A stretch of 64,000 nt of DNA. It comes from Sphingobium sp. SCG-1. Lineage in GTDB: Bacteria > Pseudomonadota > Alphaproteobacteria > Sphingomonadales > Sphingomonadaceae. A program made the position numbers and the translations under genes. Location of the stretch: NCBI RefSeq assembly GCF_002953135.1, contig NZ_CP026372.1, positions 2,901,501-2,965,500 on the forward strand, written 5' to 3'. Positions 42,026 through 50,198 of this stretch are shown piece by piece (position 1 is the stretch's first letter; the number at the start of each line of letters is the position of its first letter). The notes under the pieces were generated by a model. The model ran no database searches. It was not told where the DNA came from and worked only from the letters and a program-made list of their open reading frames with translations.

Positions 42026-43365
42026 TCCGGATCGTCCAGCGGACCGTGAATGCCGCATGCGTCATTCAGCAGTTCGTGAAAGCGCTGGATTCGCTTTTCC
42101 TGGCCGGAAATGATGCCGCCGCGATAGCCCATGGAGTGAAGGCCCTGCTGCTGCCCGACGGCGATGGTCATGTCCTGATCGGCGACATATCCCAAACTTT
42201 CCTGACCGTAGATCACGGTCTCGCGTTCCGCCGATTTGAAAGGACGCATGCCGACTGGCGTCACGACTTCGTTGCGCCCTTTGACTGGCGGCATCATGTA
42301 CCAGTGGTCGAAGATGCATTTTTCCGGATCGGTCGGATGCGGTTCCGATCGAAGGATCTGGAATCCGTCCGGGCTCATCGTGATCGTGGTGTTCGGCCAG
42401 AGCGTGTAATGGTGATAATCTGTCAGTTCGCTATCGCTCATGCTCTCGAAATGGGTGAAGCCGCGTTCCGGCCCAAGTCGCCGCTTCGCCTGCTGAATCG
42501 CCCGACGTGCCTCGGTCGCGCGTTCCGTGAAGTCGGCCGGGTCCAATCCCCATTCGCGCAGGGTGTCCTCGACAAGCGGTTGCATCGCGTCGGGGTAATC
42601 GAGACGCTTTGACGGGTGACATCCCTTCTGCACCATCCGGTTATGCCCGGTCGGATACATCTCGAAGCTGGTGTCGGTATATTCATCGTCAATAAAGCTG
42701 GCGAGTTCCGGATGGAGCGTCGGCAAGTGGTAGCTTTCATTGAAGTTATCGCGGATGATCTTCCAGTTGCAAGGTATCTCGCAGCGCACGTCGAGCACCC
42801 GCACCATCGTTTCCATGCGGTATCCTGCAAGCTGCTCGGGCAGCGGCGCCAGCCATTCCTGCAACGGCTGCGCGTCACGATCCATGTTGAACCACACGAA
42901 CGGTCCCCAGGTGTCGACCGCGATTTCCGTCAGATGCGCTTTGCCGCAGGGATTGCCGCTTGGAAAATCCTCGGCGTCCTGTGCGAAGATCAGCGTGCCG
43001 TCCTTGGCGAATTGCCAGCCATGATAGGAACATGTGATCTTCTGATTGCTGCCCATGTCGGACCAGAGCAGACGGTTGCCGCGATGGACGCAAGCATTGA
43101 AGAAGGCGCGGAGTGATCCGTCATCCTGTCGCATCATAATCACGCTGTCGCGCATCAGGTTATGCGTGATCCAGTCGCCCGGCTCCTCCAGATCGGCGAC
43201 TAGCCCGCCGATATGCCAGACCTTCGTGAAGACATTTTTCCATTCGGCGCGAGCCCACGCCTTGCTATGATAGCGTTCGCCGGTGATCGGGTCGCCCCGG
43301 ACCGGAGGATCGTAAGCTTCCAGCGTCCTGCCAAGGAAATGTTCTTTCGCCACTCTGCTCTCCAT
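42022..43365 (-). CDS. Rieske non-heme iron oxygenase, alpha subunit
   Basis: 447 residues from ATG 43365. Rieske ligands Cys92, His94, Cys112 and His115; catalytic iron His213 and His218 in DNFNESYHLPTLH, with bridging Glu210. It is closely patterned on the oxygenase at 15360: shared RGDPITGxRYxSK start, EPHPTDPxKC block and QQQGxHSxGY end. It is first in the reverse operon to 39219 and diverges from the SnoaL/MDR pair at 43495. Ring or side-chain hydroxylation is likely; the substrate is unknown. Confidence 0.92.
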   Translation of the reverse strand: MESRVAKEHFLGRTLEAYDPPVRGDPITGERYHSKAWARAEWKNVFTKVWHIGGLVADLEEPGDWITHNLMRDSVIMMRQDDGSLRAFFNACVHRGNRLLWSDMGSNQKITCSYHGWQFAKDGTLIFAQDAEDFPSGNPCGKAHLTEIAVDTWGPFVWFNMDRDAQPLQEWLAPLPEQLAGYRMETMVRVLDVRCEIPCNWKIIRDNFNESYHLPTLHPELASFIDDEYTDTSFEMYPTGHNRMVQKGCHPSKRLDYPDAMQPLVEDTLREWGLDPADFTERATEARRAIQQAKRRLGPERGFTHFESMSDSELTDYHHYTLWPNTTITMSPDGFQILRSEPHPTDPEKCIFDHWYMMPPVKGRNEVVTPVGMRPFKSAERETVIYGQESLGYVADQDMTIAVGQQQGLHSMGYRGGIISGQEKRIQRFHELLNDACGIHGPLDDPE

Positions 43366-43494
43366 AGGGTCACGATTTGGCAAGAGACTATCAGCATGGG
43401 AAAAGGCGCAAACTCGGCTTTGTGCTAGTCGCGCTCGCCACACCTATCGGAAACGCAAGTCGCCAGCGAACCGCCGCCCTCCTATGCTCCGCCT

Positions 43495-44037
43495 ATGAAC
43501 ATCGATCTGGAACGCGAGGTCCGCGACCTCTTGGCGCGGCGCGACATCACGCAGGCTATTCACGATTATATGCGCGGGCAGGACCGGCTGGACCGGGACG
43601 TGCAACTGCGGTCGTTCCATGCCGATGCCGATGTCGATTGCGGGCTTCTGAGAGGAGGGCCGGAGGCATATACCGACTTCGCGCAAGGCTTCCTTGCCAA
43701 TCTGGAGAGCAGCCAGCATCTGCTGGGCCAAATCGACCTCAACGTCGACATTGATGAAGGTACGGCCAGCGGCGAGGTGTATTTTTTCGCATGGCATCGT
43801 ACCAACGACAATGACGAAGCCAAGGATCTGTTCATGGCGGGGCGCTACATTGACGAATATGCATGCAAAGACGGCAAATGGGCGATCCAGCGGCGACGCG
43901 AACTGATCGACTGGGCGCGGCATGATCCCGCCAGCGACAGCATTTTGCACGAGATGACGGCCATCCACCTTTCCGGTCGCCATGGCGAGGACTTCAGCCA
44001 GACGCGGGACTGGACATCGGGCACATCGGGGCGTTGA
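43495..44037 (+). CDS. SnoaL-like (NTF2-fold) protein
   Basis: 180 residues. LLARRDITQAIHDYMRGQDRLDRDVQLRSFHADADVDCG is the SnoaL_4 helical start, followed by TASGEVYFFAWHRTN and MAGRYIDEYACKDGKWAI. It is larger than most single-domain copies because of a C-terminal tail (about 145-180) rich in charged residues. It lies four bases upstream of the MDR gene, a two-gene unit, and diverges from the Rieske operon. Confidence 0.83.
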   Translation: MNIDLEREVRDLLARRDITQAIHDYMRGQDRLDRDVQLRSFHADADVDCGLLRGGPEAYTDFAQGFLANLESSQHLLGQIDLNVDIDEGTASGEVYFFAWHRTNDNDEAKDLFMAGRYIDEYACKDGKWAIQRRRELIDWARHDPASDSILHEMTAIHLSGRHGEDFSQTRDWTSGTSGR

Positions 44038-44041
44038 CCAT

Positions 44042-45055
44042 ATGACGGACAGAAACCGCCGCTTCCTGCTGAAGGCGCGGCCCAACGGCATGCCCAAGAC
44101 CAGCGACTTTGCGTTGGTCGAAGAGGCTCTGCCCGATCTACAGCCGGGGCAATTCCTGATCCGCAATCATTACGCCTCACTCGACCCGGCGATCCGTGGC
44201 TGGCTGGATGATGCGCCGAGCTATATGCCGCCGGTCGCTTTGGGCGATCCGGTGCGAGCATCAACCGTAGGCGTGGTGGCGGAAAGCAAGGCAGAGGGCT
44301 TCAAGGCGGGCGACTGGGTGATGGGCCTTAACGCCATCGAGGAATATTCGATGGCACAGGCTGGCGGCTTCAGTCAGTTGATCGACATAGGCAACGTCTC
44401 CTCCCCCACGCATTTCCTCTCCGTCATGGGCGCGGTGGGTCTGACGGCCTACTTCGGCGTTACCGAAATCCTGAAGCCGGAAGCAGGCCAGACCATGTTG
44501 GTCAGTGGCGCTGCGGGGGCGGTGGGGTCGCTCGTCGGGCAATTGGGCAAGCAGGCAGGTTGCCGGGTTATCGGCATTGCCGGCGGACCGGCCAAATGCG
44601 CCCGGCTGACGGACGACTATGGGTTCGACGCGGCGATCGATTATCGCGGCAAAAGCGCCGAGGCTCTGAGTGACGAAATCGGCGCTGCCGCTCCCAAGGG
44701 CATCGATCTGGTTTTTGAGAATGTTGGCGGCATAGGATTGGACGCAACGCTGCTGCACCTCAATCGCTTTGCACGTGTCGCCTTGTGCGGACTCATCTCC
44801 GAATATAATTCCGAGCATTATGGCGCGCGTAACTTGTGGCAACTGATCGTGCATAGCGCCACCGTTCGGGGCTTCCTGATTAGCGAGTTCCTGGACCGCT
44901 TCGCCGAAGGTGCGGCGGCGATGGCGAAGCTGGTCGGCGAAGGCAGGCTTCGGTTTGACGAACATATCGAAGAAGGTATCGACAACGCACTGCCCGCGTT
45001 CCTGCGGCTGTTCGAAGGGTCCAACCAAGGCAAGATGATACTGAAACTGATCTGA
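44042..45055 (+). CDS. MDR-superfamily NADP-dependent oxidoreductase (CurA type)
   Basis: 337 residues from ATG 44042 (MTDRNRRFLLKARPNG). The nucleotide motif is SGAAGAVGS, followed by GCRVIGIAGGPAKC. YASLDPAIRGWLDD is the same block as in 54920. GIDLVFENVGG and ARVALCGLISEYN complete the match. It would reduce an alpha,beta-unsaturated ketone with NADPH. It is a paralogue of 29565 and 54920 and converges on the GMC gene. Confidence 0.9.
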   Translation: MTDRNRRFLLKARPNGMPKTSDFALVEEALPDLQPGQFLIRNHYASLDPAIRGWLDDAPSYMPPVALGDPVRASTVGVVAESKAEGFKAGDWVMGLNAIEEYSMAQAGGFSQLIDIGNVSSPTHFLSVMGAVGLTAYFGVTEILKPEAGQTMLVSGAAGAVGSLVGQLGKQAGCRVIGIAGGPAKCARLTDDYGFDAAIDYRGKSAEALSDEIGAAAPKGIDLVFENVGGIGLDATLLHLNRFARVALCGLISEYNSEHYGARNLWQLIVHSATVRGFLISEFLDRFAEGAAAMAKLVGEGRLRFDEHIEEGIDNALPAFLRLFEGSNQGKMILKLI

Positions 45056-45096
45056 CACCGTTATTTAGCGGACTTATTGGCGACAACGGCGCGGTG

Positions 45097-46734
45097 TCAG
45101 GCCCACCGGTCCTCGGCCAGCAATTGAGCGGCGCGCCAACCCACCGCCATAGCCGGAGCATTGGTATTGCCCGAGATGGTGCCTGGCATGATCGAGCAAT
45201 CGATCACGCGGAGGCGATCGACGCCCCGGACGCGGAGGTACGGATCGAGAACCGCCCTATCATCACCACCCATCCGGCACGTGCCGACGCCATGCAGGCC
45301 ACTGGTCGATAAGGCACGAAAGCTTTCCAGGAGGGCGGCATCCTCCTGCACCTGTGCGCCGGGAATACATTCTTCTCCGACATCTTCGGCAAGCGCGGGT
45401 TGATCGACATAGGCGCGCATCAGGCGGATGGAGGCGATCGCTGCCGCTTGATCTTCAGGTGTGGAGAGCCAGTTTGGCTGAATCGAAACCGGGTCATCCG
45501 GTTCTGGACCGCGTATCTCTACGCTCCCTTCGCTGGTCATGTGCAGCAGGGTGCCCGATACGGTCATTCCCGGCCTGCGATCCACCGCCCCTAGCGGCAC
45601 CGGATGGTTATTATCGGCTAGCGCGAACATATAGCCGCTAAGATAAAGTTGCAGGTCAGTGCGTTCGCCAACGCCACGCGTACTGAGAAATGCTCCGACT
45701 TCGAATGGACCGGTCGCCAGCGGCCCGCCACGCGTCAGATAGTAGCGAGCGGCCGAAGCCAGCAAGCCCGCTCCGTAATAATGACGCGCTATACCGCTGT
45801 TGCGCTTCAGCCGGAAAGGCATGGTAAAGGAGAGATGCTCGCGCATCCGTCGTCCTACATCGGGGCTGTGAACCTGTGTCGCGACACCCGCCGCCTGAAG
45901 CATGGCGCCGTCCCCTACCCCGGAGCGTTGCAATATGCGGGGACTTTCGAGTGTCCCGGCGCTGAGGATCACTTCGCCATCGCAGCCGACAACGAAGTCG
46001 CCGCGCCCCGCGCTGCGCAGGCCAATGCCAACCGCGCGGCCATTGGATATCCGGACATGGCGGGCAAGAGTGTCAGTCAAAATATGAAGATTAGTCCGCT
46101 TTGCCGCCTTGCGGAGAAATGCCACTGGTCCGCTTTGGCGACGGCCCTTGTGGATGTTGTGGCTGTAATATCCCACGCGCTCCCCGCCCCGGCTATTGAG
46201 ATCATCCGTGCGCGTCAGGCCCATGGCTTCGCCCGCAGCGATCATTCGCTCCGCCAACGGGTAGCGGTAGGCGTCTGCCGTGACGTGCACCGGACCGCCG
46301 CTGCCGCGCGTATCGCTGGCGCCGAGATCATGATCCTCGATTGCGCGAAACGCCTCCAGCATCGTCTGAGCGTTCCAGCCCGTGCATCCCTGCGCCGCCC
46401 AGTCGTCATAATCGGCCGCTTCGCCGCGGCTCCAGATCATGCCATTGATGGAGGACGATCCGCCAAGACCTCGCCCCCTGATCCAGACTTCCTGCGACGG
46501 CATACCGGAAATTCGCGGCTGATCGACCTGATAAACCCAGACATGGGGGGCGCTGGTAACGAGTTTCGCAATCCCCTTGGGCATTGTGATCCATGGCGAG
46601 ATGTCCGGGCCGCCTGCCTCAACCAGTAATACCCGGTTGCGCGGATCGGCGGACAGTCGTTCGGCCAGCACGCAGCCGGAAGAACCAGCCCCAATTATGA
46701 TATAGTCATAGCTCTCGGCTAGCTCGCCCTGCAT
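45097..46734 (-). CDS. GMC-family FAD-dependent oxidoreductase (choline/alcohol dehydrogenase type)
   Basis: 545 residues. FAD motif YIIIGAGSSGCVLAERLS, the GMC signature GRGLGGSSSINGMIWSRG, and the second GMC signature near GEVILSAGTLESPRIL. The C-terminal HGVGTCRMGGDDRAVLDPYLRVRGVDRLRVIDCSIMP contains the catalytic His region, with a second His/Asn expected in SGNTNAPAMAVG, where the motif here has Asn. It oxidises a primary or secondary alcohol to carbonyl. It is the last gene of the reverse unit of phosphotransferase, acyl-CoA dehydrogenase and this gene. Confidence 0.93.
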   Translation of the reverse strand: MQGELAESYDYIIIGAGSSGCVLAERLSADPRNRVLLVEAGGPDISPWITMPKGIAKLVTSAPHVWVYQVDQPRISGMPSQEVWIRGRGLGGSSSINGMIWSRGEAADYDDWAAQGCTGWNAQTMLEAFRAIEDHDLGASDTRGSGGPVHVTADAYRYPLAERMIAAGEAMGLTRTDDLNSRGGERVGYYSHNIHKGRRQSGPVAFLRKAAKRTNLHILTDTLARHVRISNGRAVGIGLRSAGRGDFVVGCDGEVILSAGTLESPRILQRSGVGDGAMLQAAGVATQVHSPDVGRRMREHLSFTMPFRLKRNSGIARHYYGAGLLASAARYYLTRGGPLATGPFEVGAFLSTRGVGERTDLQLYLSGYMFALADNNHPVPLGAVDRRPGMTVSGTLLHMTSEGSVEIRGPEPDDPVSIQPNWLSTPEDQAAAIASIRLMRAYVDQPALAEDVGEECIPGAQVQEDAALLESFRALSTSGLHGVGTCRMGGDDRAVLDPYLRVRGVDRLRVIDCSIMPGTISGNTNAPAMAVGWRAAQLLAEDRWA

Positions 46735-46801
46735 ATCCGCTCCCAGCTTTTTACAGGAGCAAAATCAGCCGCGGACCTTGCCGTTGCTACTGGCGCTTAT
46801 A

Positions 46802-47974
46802 TCAGGCGGCTTTGTGGGCGCGCTTGATCTTCTTGGCGAGGCTCCATTTATGAACCTCGGTCGGACCATCGTAGATGCGGAAGGCGCGGACTTCACGGAA
46901 CACCTGCTCTACGACGGTGTCGTGCGTCACACCGGTGCCACCCATAACCTGCACGCATCGATCGGCGATGCGGAACAGGGCTTCGGACACGGCGACCTTT
47001 GCCATGGAGCTTTCCATCGTTCCCAGTGCTCCGGTATCGAGGATGGCTGCGCACCAGTCGATGATAAGTTCGCACTGTTTCAAATCGATCAGATTGTCCG
47101 CAAGGGGAAAACCCACGCCTTCGTGATCGATCAGCGGTTTGCCGAACGCGTGACGCCGGCAGGCATATTCGGACGCGATCTCCTGCGCGCGCGTGCAGGC
47201 GCCCAGCCAGCGCATGCAATGCGTCAGTCTTGCGGGGCTGAGGCGAATTTGCGCATATTCGAAGCCCTTGTGTACTTCGCCCAGGATCTGGTCGGCCGGA
47301 ACCCGCAGATTATCGATGGCAATGATAGCGTGGCCGCCCGGCATGGAGCTGTCGATAGTGTCCAGCACGCGTTCGATGCGGATGGCCGGATGCGGCAAAT
47401 CAACAAGAAACATCGTCGCGGCGAGCTTTTCATCGGCGCCGCTATTCGCCATGACGATTCCCACCTTTGCGCCATCGGCACCGGTGATAAATGCCTTGCG
47501 GCCGTTTATGACCCAATGGTTGCCGTCCATCACGGCACGTGTCTTCAGCATTGAGGGGTCAGAGCCAGCGCCGCCATCCTCGGCCGGTTCCGTCATGAAG
47601 AACGCCGACCGCGCATCACCTGCAATCATGGGTTCAAGGAAGCGGGCCTTCTGTTCGGGACTCGCGACTTGCCCGAGCAGATACATATTCCCCTCGTCCG
47701 GCGCCGCCGTGTTGAGCGCGAGCGGGCCGAGAGGGGAGAGACCCGATTTGCGCAACACGAGCGCAATTTCGGCATGATTTAGATGGCTTCCATCGGCCAG
47801 AATGTGCGGCGTCATCAGGCCAGCCTCCCGGGCCTTCGATTTTAATTCCGCGACGAGTTCTTCCGCCGGGCCATGCGCGTTGCGCCGTGGATCACTTTCA
47901 TAAGGTATCACTACGGATCGGACGAAATCCTCGACACGAGCGGCGATGTCCAGAGCACGATCAGTGTAGGCCAT
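46802..47974 (-). CDS. Acyl-CoA dehydrogenase (ACAD10/11-like)
   Basis: About 390 residues from ATG 47974 (MAYTDRALDIAARVEDF, SD AAGGA); ATG 47992 would add six. Blocks FFMTEPAEDGGAGSDPSML and INGRKAFITGADGA are family hallmarks. The C-terminal region is FRIYDGPTEVHKWSLAKKI, the DGPTEVH form typical of the ACAD10/11 and FadE2 branch. In mammals this domain is fused to an aminoglycoside-phosphotransferase-like kinase; here the kinase is the separate upstream gene, as in levulinate-type operons. Confidence 0.92.
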   Translation of the reverse strand: MAYTDRALDIAARVEDFVRSVVIPYESDPRRNAHGPAEELVAELKSKAREAGLMTPHILADGSHLNHAEIALVLRKSGLSPLGPLALNTAAPDEGNMYLLGQVASPEQKARFLEPMIAGDARSAFFMTEPAEDGGAGSDPSMLKTRAVMDGNHWVINGRKAFITGADGAKVGIVMANSGADEKLAATMFLVDLPHPAIRIERVLDTIDSSMPGGHAIIAIDNLRVPADQILGEVHKGFEYAQIRLSPARLTHCMRWLGACTRAQEIASEYACRRHAFGKPLIDHEGVGFPLADNLIDLKQCELIIDWCAAILDTGALGTMESSMAKVAVSEALFRIADRCVQVMGGTGVTHDTVVEQVFREVRAFRIYDGPTEVHKWSLAKKIKRAHKAA

Positions 47975-48038
47975 ATCAATATCATCCTTCATCCATGGAG
48001 CCGCTCATGATCCGGCCACGCCGGACCCATGCCGTGCG

Positions 48039-49103
48039 TCAGCTTTGTGCCGTGCCTCGCGCTATCGCTGCGAGTTCCGGCAGCACGGCGACCAGATTGG
48101 CGGCTTCGGGCGATGCAGCCGTTCCGCGCGCGATGCGGCCCTTGATGCCATGGATGATCGCCGCAAAACGAAACATATTGAAAGACAGGTAGAAGTTGAG
48201 GTTGTCGATGCCCGCCCTTCCGGTCCGGTGACAATACGCGGCAACGTAATCCTGCTCAGACGGTATGCCAAGCGCGTGCAAGTCCGCTCCCTTGAACCCA
48301 CCAATAATATGGGGCGGCAAATGATACATCATCAGATGATAAGTGAAGTCGCCCAACGGATGACCCAGCGTCGACAGCTCCCAGTCGAGTACCGCCAATA
48401 TGCGCGGTTCAGTGGCGTGCCAGATCATGTTGTCTGCGCGAAAATCGCCATGGACAACGGCTGTCTCGTCGCCTGCCGGAATATGATCCGGCAACCATCG
48501 GGCCATCCAGTCCATGTCTGCCAGTCGACCAGCGGCCTCATCCTGCTCATATTGTCTGGACCAACGGGTGATCTGGCGTTCGAAGTAGTTGCCCGGCCTA
48601 CCGTAGTCCGCAAGCCCGGCGGCTTCCGGGTCGATGCTGTGCAACCGAGCAATAGTCGCGTTCATCGTGTCGAAGTGCTGCGCGCGGTCGGCAGGATTGA
48701 GACCGGGCAACGTTGAGTCCCAGAAGATACGGCCATCGACCATGTCCATGATATAGAAGGGTGTGCCGATAACCTCGGCGTCTTCGCACAACGCGTAGGC
48801 CTGTGCCACTGGGAAGCCCGCGTCGCCTAGCGCGCTTATTACCCGATACTCCCGCTCGATGGCATGTGCGCCCTTCAACAGCAGTCCGGGCGGTTTCCGA
48901 CGCATGACGTAGGTCTTACCTGGCGTGATGAGCTTATAGGTGGGATTGGACTGCCCACCCTTGAATTGCTCGACTGACAACGGCCCCTCAAAGCCATTCA
49001 CATGCTCGGCGAGCCATGTCTCAAGGCGCATGGCATCAAATCCATGCCCTTCGCGAATTGCTCCGGATCCGGCGAACCGCTGCTCACGATCATCCTTGCT
49101 CAT
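48039..49103 (-). CDS. Phosphotransferase family protein (APH fold, ACAD10/11-associated)
   Basis: 354 residues. The kinase catalytic loop is HGDFRADNMIWH and the metal-binding loop is LDWELSTLGHPLGDF. The N-lobe has FKGGQSNPTYKLI and YVMRRKPPG. It belongs to the aminoglycoside-phosphotransferase-like kinases found next to acyl-CoA dehydrogenases. In the LvaA/LvaC route the kinase phosphorylates a 4-hydroxyacyl-CoA, which the dehydrogenase then rearranges (family knowledge). It is the first gene of the reverse three-gene unit. Antibiotic resistance is less likely because of this context. Confidence 0.9.
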   Translation of the reverse strand: MSKDDREQRFAGSGAIREGHGFDAMRLETWLAEHVNGFEGPLSVEQFKGGQSNPTYKLITPGKTYVMRRKPPGLLLKGAHAIEREYRVISALGDAGFPVAQAYALCEDAEVIGTPFYIMDMVDGRIFWDSTLPGLNPADRAQHFDTMNATIARLHSIDPEAAGLADYGRPGNYFERQITRWSRQYEQDEAAGRLADMDWMARWLPDHIPAGDETAVVHGDFRADNMIWHATEPRILAVLDWELSTLGHPLGDFTYHLMMYHLPPHIIGGFKGADLHALGIPSEQDYVAAYCHRTGRAGIDNLNFYLSFNMFRFAAIIHGIKGRIARGTAASPEAANLVAVLPELAAIARGTAQS

Positions 49104-49254
49104 TTGATCTGGTCACCCCGTCCCGATTCCTCGCCCGATTAAAGTGCCGTAACGACATGAAGCGCAACCGCAACAGATTTGAGAGCATCGTCGTGCAAAG
49201 TCCCCTCCTCAATATGACAGGTGCGCCGCACGCGGAAGGGCACACGATGTTGGG

Positions 49255-50049
49255 ATGACCCATACCGATCATTCCACGCCGCTTCGGCCCTTCCTCCACC
49301 GTCTGGACAATCGCGTCGCGCTGGTGACGGGTGGCGCATCCGGATTAGGCGCGGCCATCGCTGCGCGGCTTGCCGAAGAAGGCGCGAGGGTGTGGGTAGC
49401 GGACATCGACTCGCAGGGTGCGGCGGTTCAAGCTTCCCTGCTGAAGAACGGGGCGGCCATTGCATTGGACGTCACCTGCAAAAACCAATGGCACAGCGTG
49501 ATATCGCGTGTGGAGGACATACACGGGCGGCTCGACATACTCGTTAATAACGCAGGCATTACCACCATGGGCTCTATCGAAACACTCGATGTCGATGCTT
49601 TTCGTCATGAACTGGAGATAGACGTGGTTGGGGTGTTCCTCGGTTGCCAAAGCGCGCTGCGGCTGATGCGTACCACGGGTGGTTCGATCATCAACATCGC
49701 ATCGGCGGCGGGGCTGAAAGCGGATGCGGGGCTGGTAGGCTACAACGCGGCCAAGGCGGCGGTGACGTTGATGACCAAATCAATCGCCCTTCATTGCGCC
49801 CGGCAGAAATATGGTATCCGTTGCAACAGCGTCCATCCAGGAGCCATTCACACGCCGATCATCGACAAGGTGCTGGCGCAGGTGCCCAACCCAACGGAAA
49901 CGATGGATGGGTTCTTGGCGGCGCATCCCATTGGTCATCTTGGCCACCCCGACGATGTCGCCGCGATCGTCGCCTATCTCGCTTCCGATGAGAGCCGATT
50001 CGCGACGGGCGCCGCGTTCAGTATAGATGGCGGCATGACGGCGCTCTGA
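49255..50049 (+). CDS. Short-chain dehydrogenase/reductase (SDR)
   Basis: 264 residues. Cofactor motif TGGASGLG, NNAG kept, and catalytic Tyr and Lys in YNAAK with Ser in IASAAG. The Asp in VADIDSQ suggests NAD preference. No clear SD precedes ATG 49255. The tail GAAFSIDGGMTAL is complete. It is followed by a TonB receptor gene on the same strand after 149 bases, so export or import of its substrate may be coupled. Confidence 0.91.
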   Translation: MTHTDHSTPLRPFLHRLDNRVALVTGGASGLGAAIAARLAEEGARVWVADIDSQGAAVQASLLKNGAAIALDVTCKNQWHSVISRVEDIHGRLDILVNNAGITTMGSIETLDVDAFRHELEIDVVGVFLGCQSALRLMRTTGGSIINIASAAGLKADAGLVGYNAAKAAVTLMTKSIALHCARQKYGIRCNSVHPGAIHTPIIDKVLAQVPNPTETMDGFLAAHPIGHLGHPDDVAAIVAYLASDESRFATGAAFSIDGGMTAL

Positions 50050-50057
50050 CAGATATC

Positions 50058-50185
50058 GTTGCACTTTTGCAACAGAGCAGATCCTAACAGTAAAAACCTG
50101 TGCAAAGTCTCAGTGTCGGGTAGGCCGCAGGCTCTTCATGTTGGTGACGCCGGGGGAAACCATCAAGAAGGACAGACAGTGTCCT
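50058..50185. promoter_or_regulatory. Two inverted repeats upstream of a TonB receptor gene
   Basis: GTTGCA-N4-TGCAAC lies at 50058-50073, and AGGACA-N5-TGTCCT at 50169-50185, the latter only 13 bases before the receptor's first candidate start. Either might be a regulator site; the second could also fold in the mRNA. No promoter boxes could be assigned with confidence. Confidence 0.3.
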
Positions 50186-50198
50186 GCCCCTCCGCAAA

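Noticed and set aside
45649..46629. Open frame of about 326 codons on the + strand
   Set aside because: Antisense to the GMC oxidoreductase; no domain signature.
48039..49103. Aminoglycoside resistance gene
   Set aside because: The APH fold is present, but the pairing with an acyl-CoA dehydrogenase indicates the CoA-linked kinase branch.
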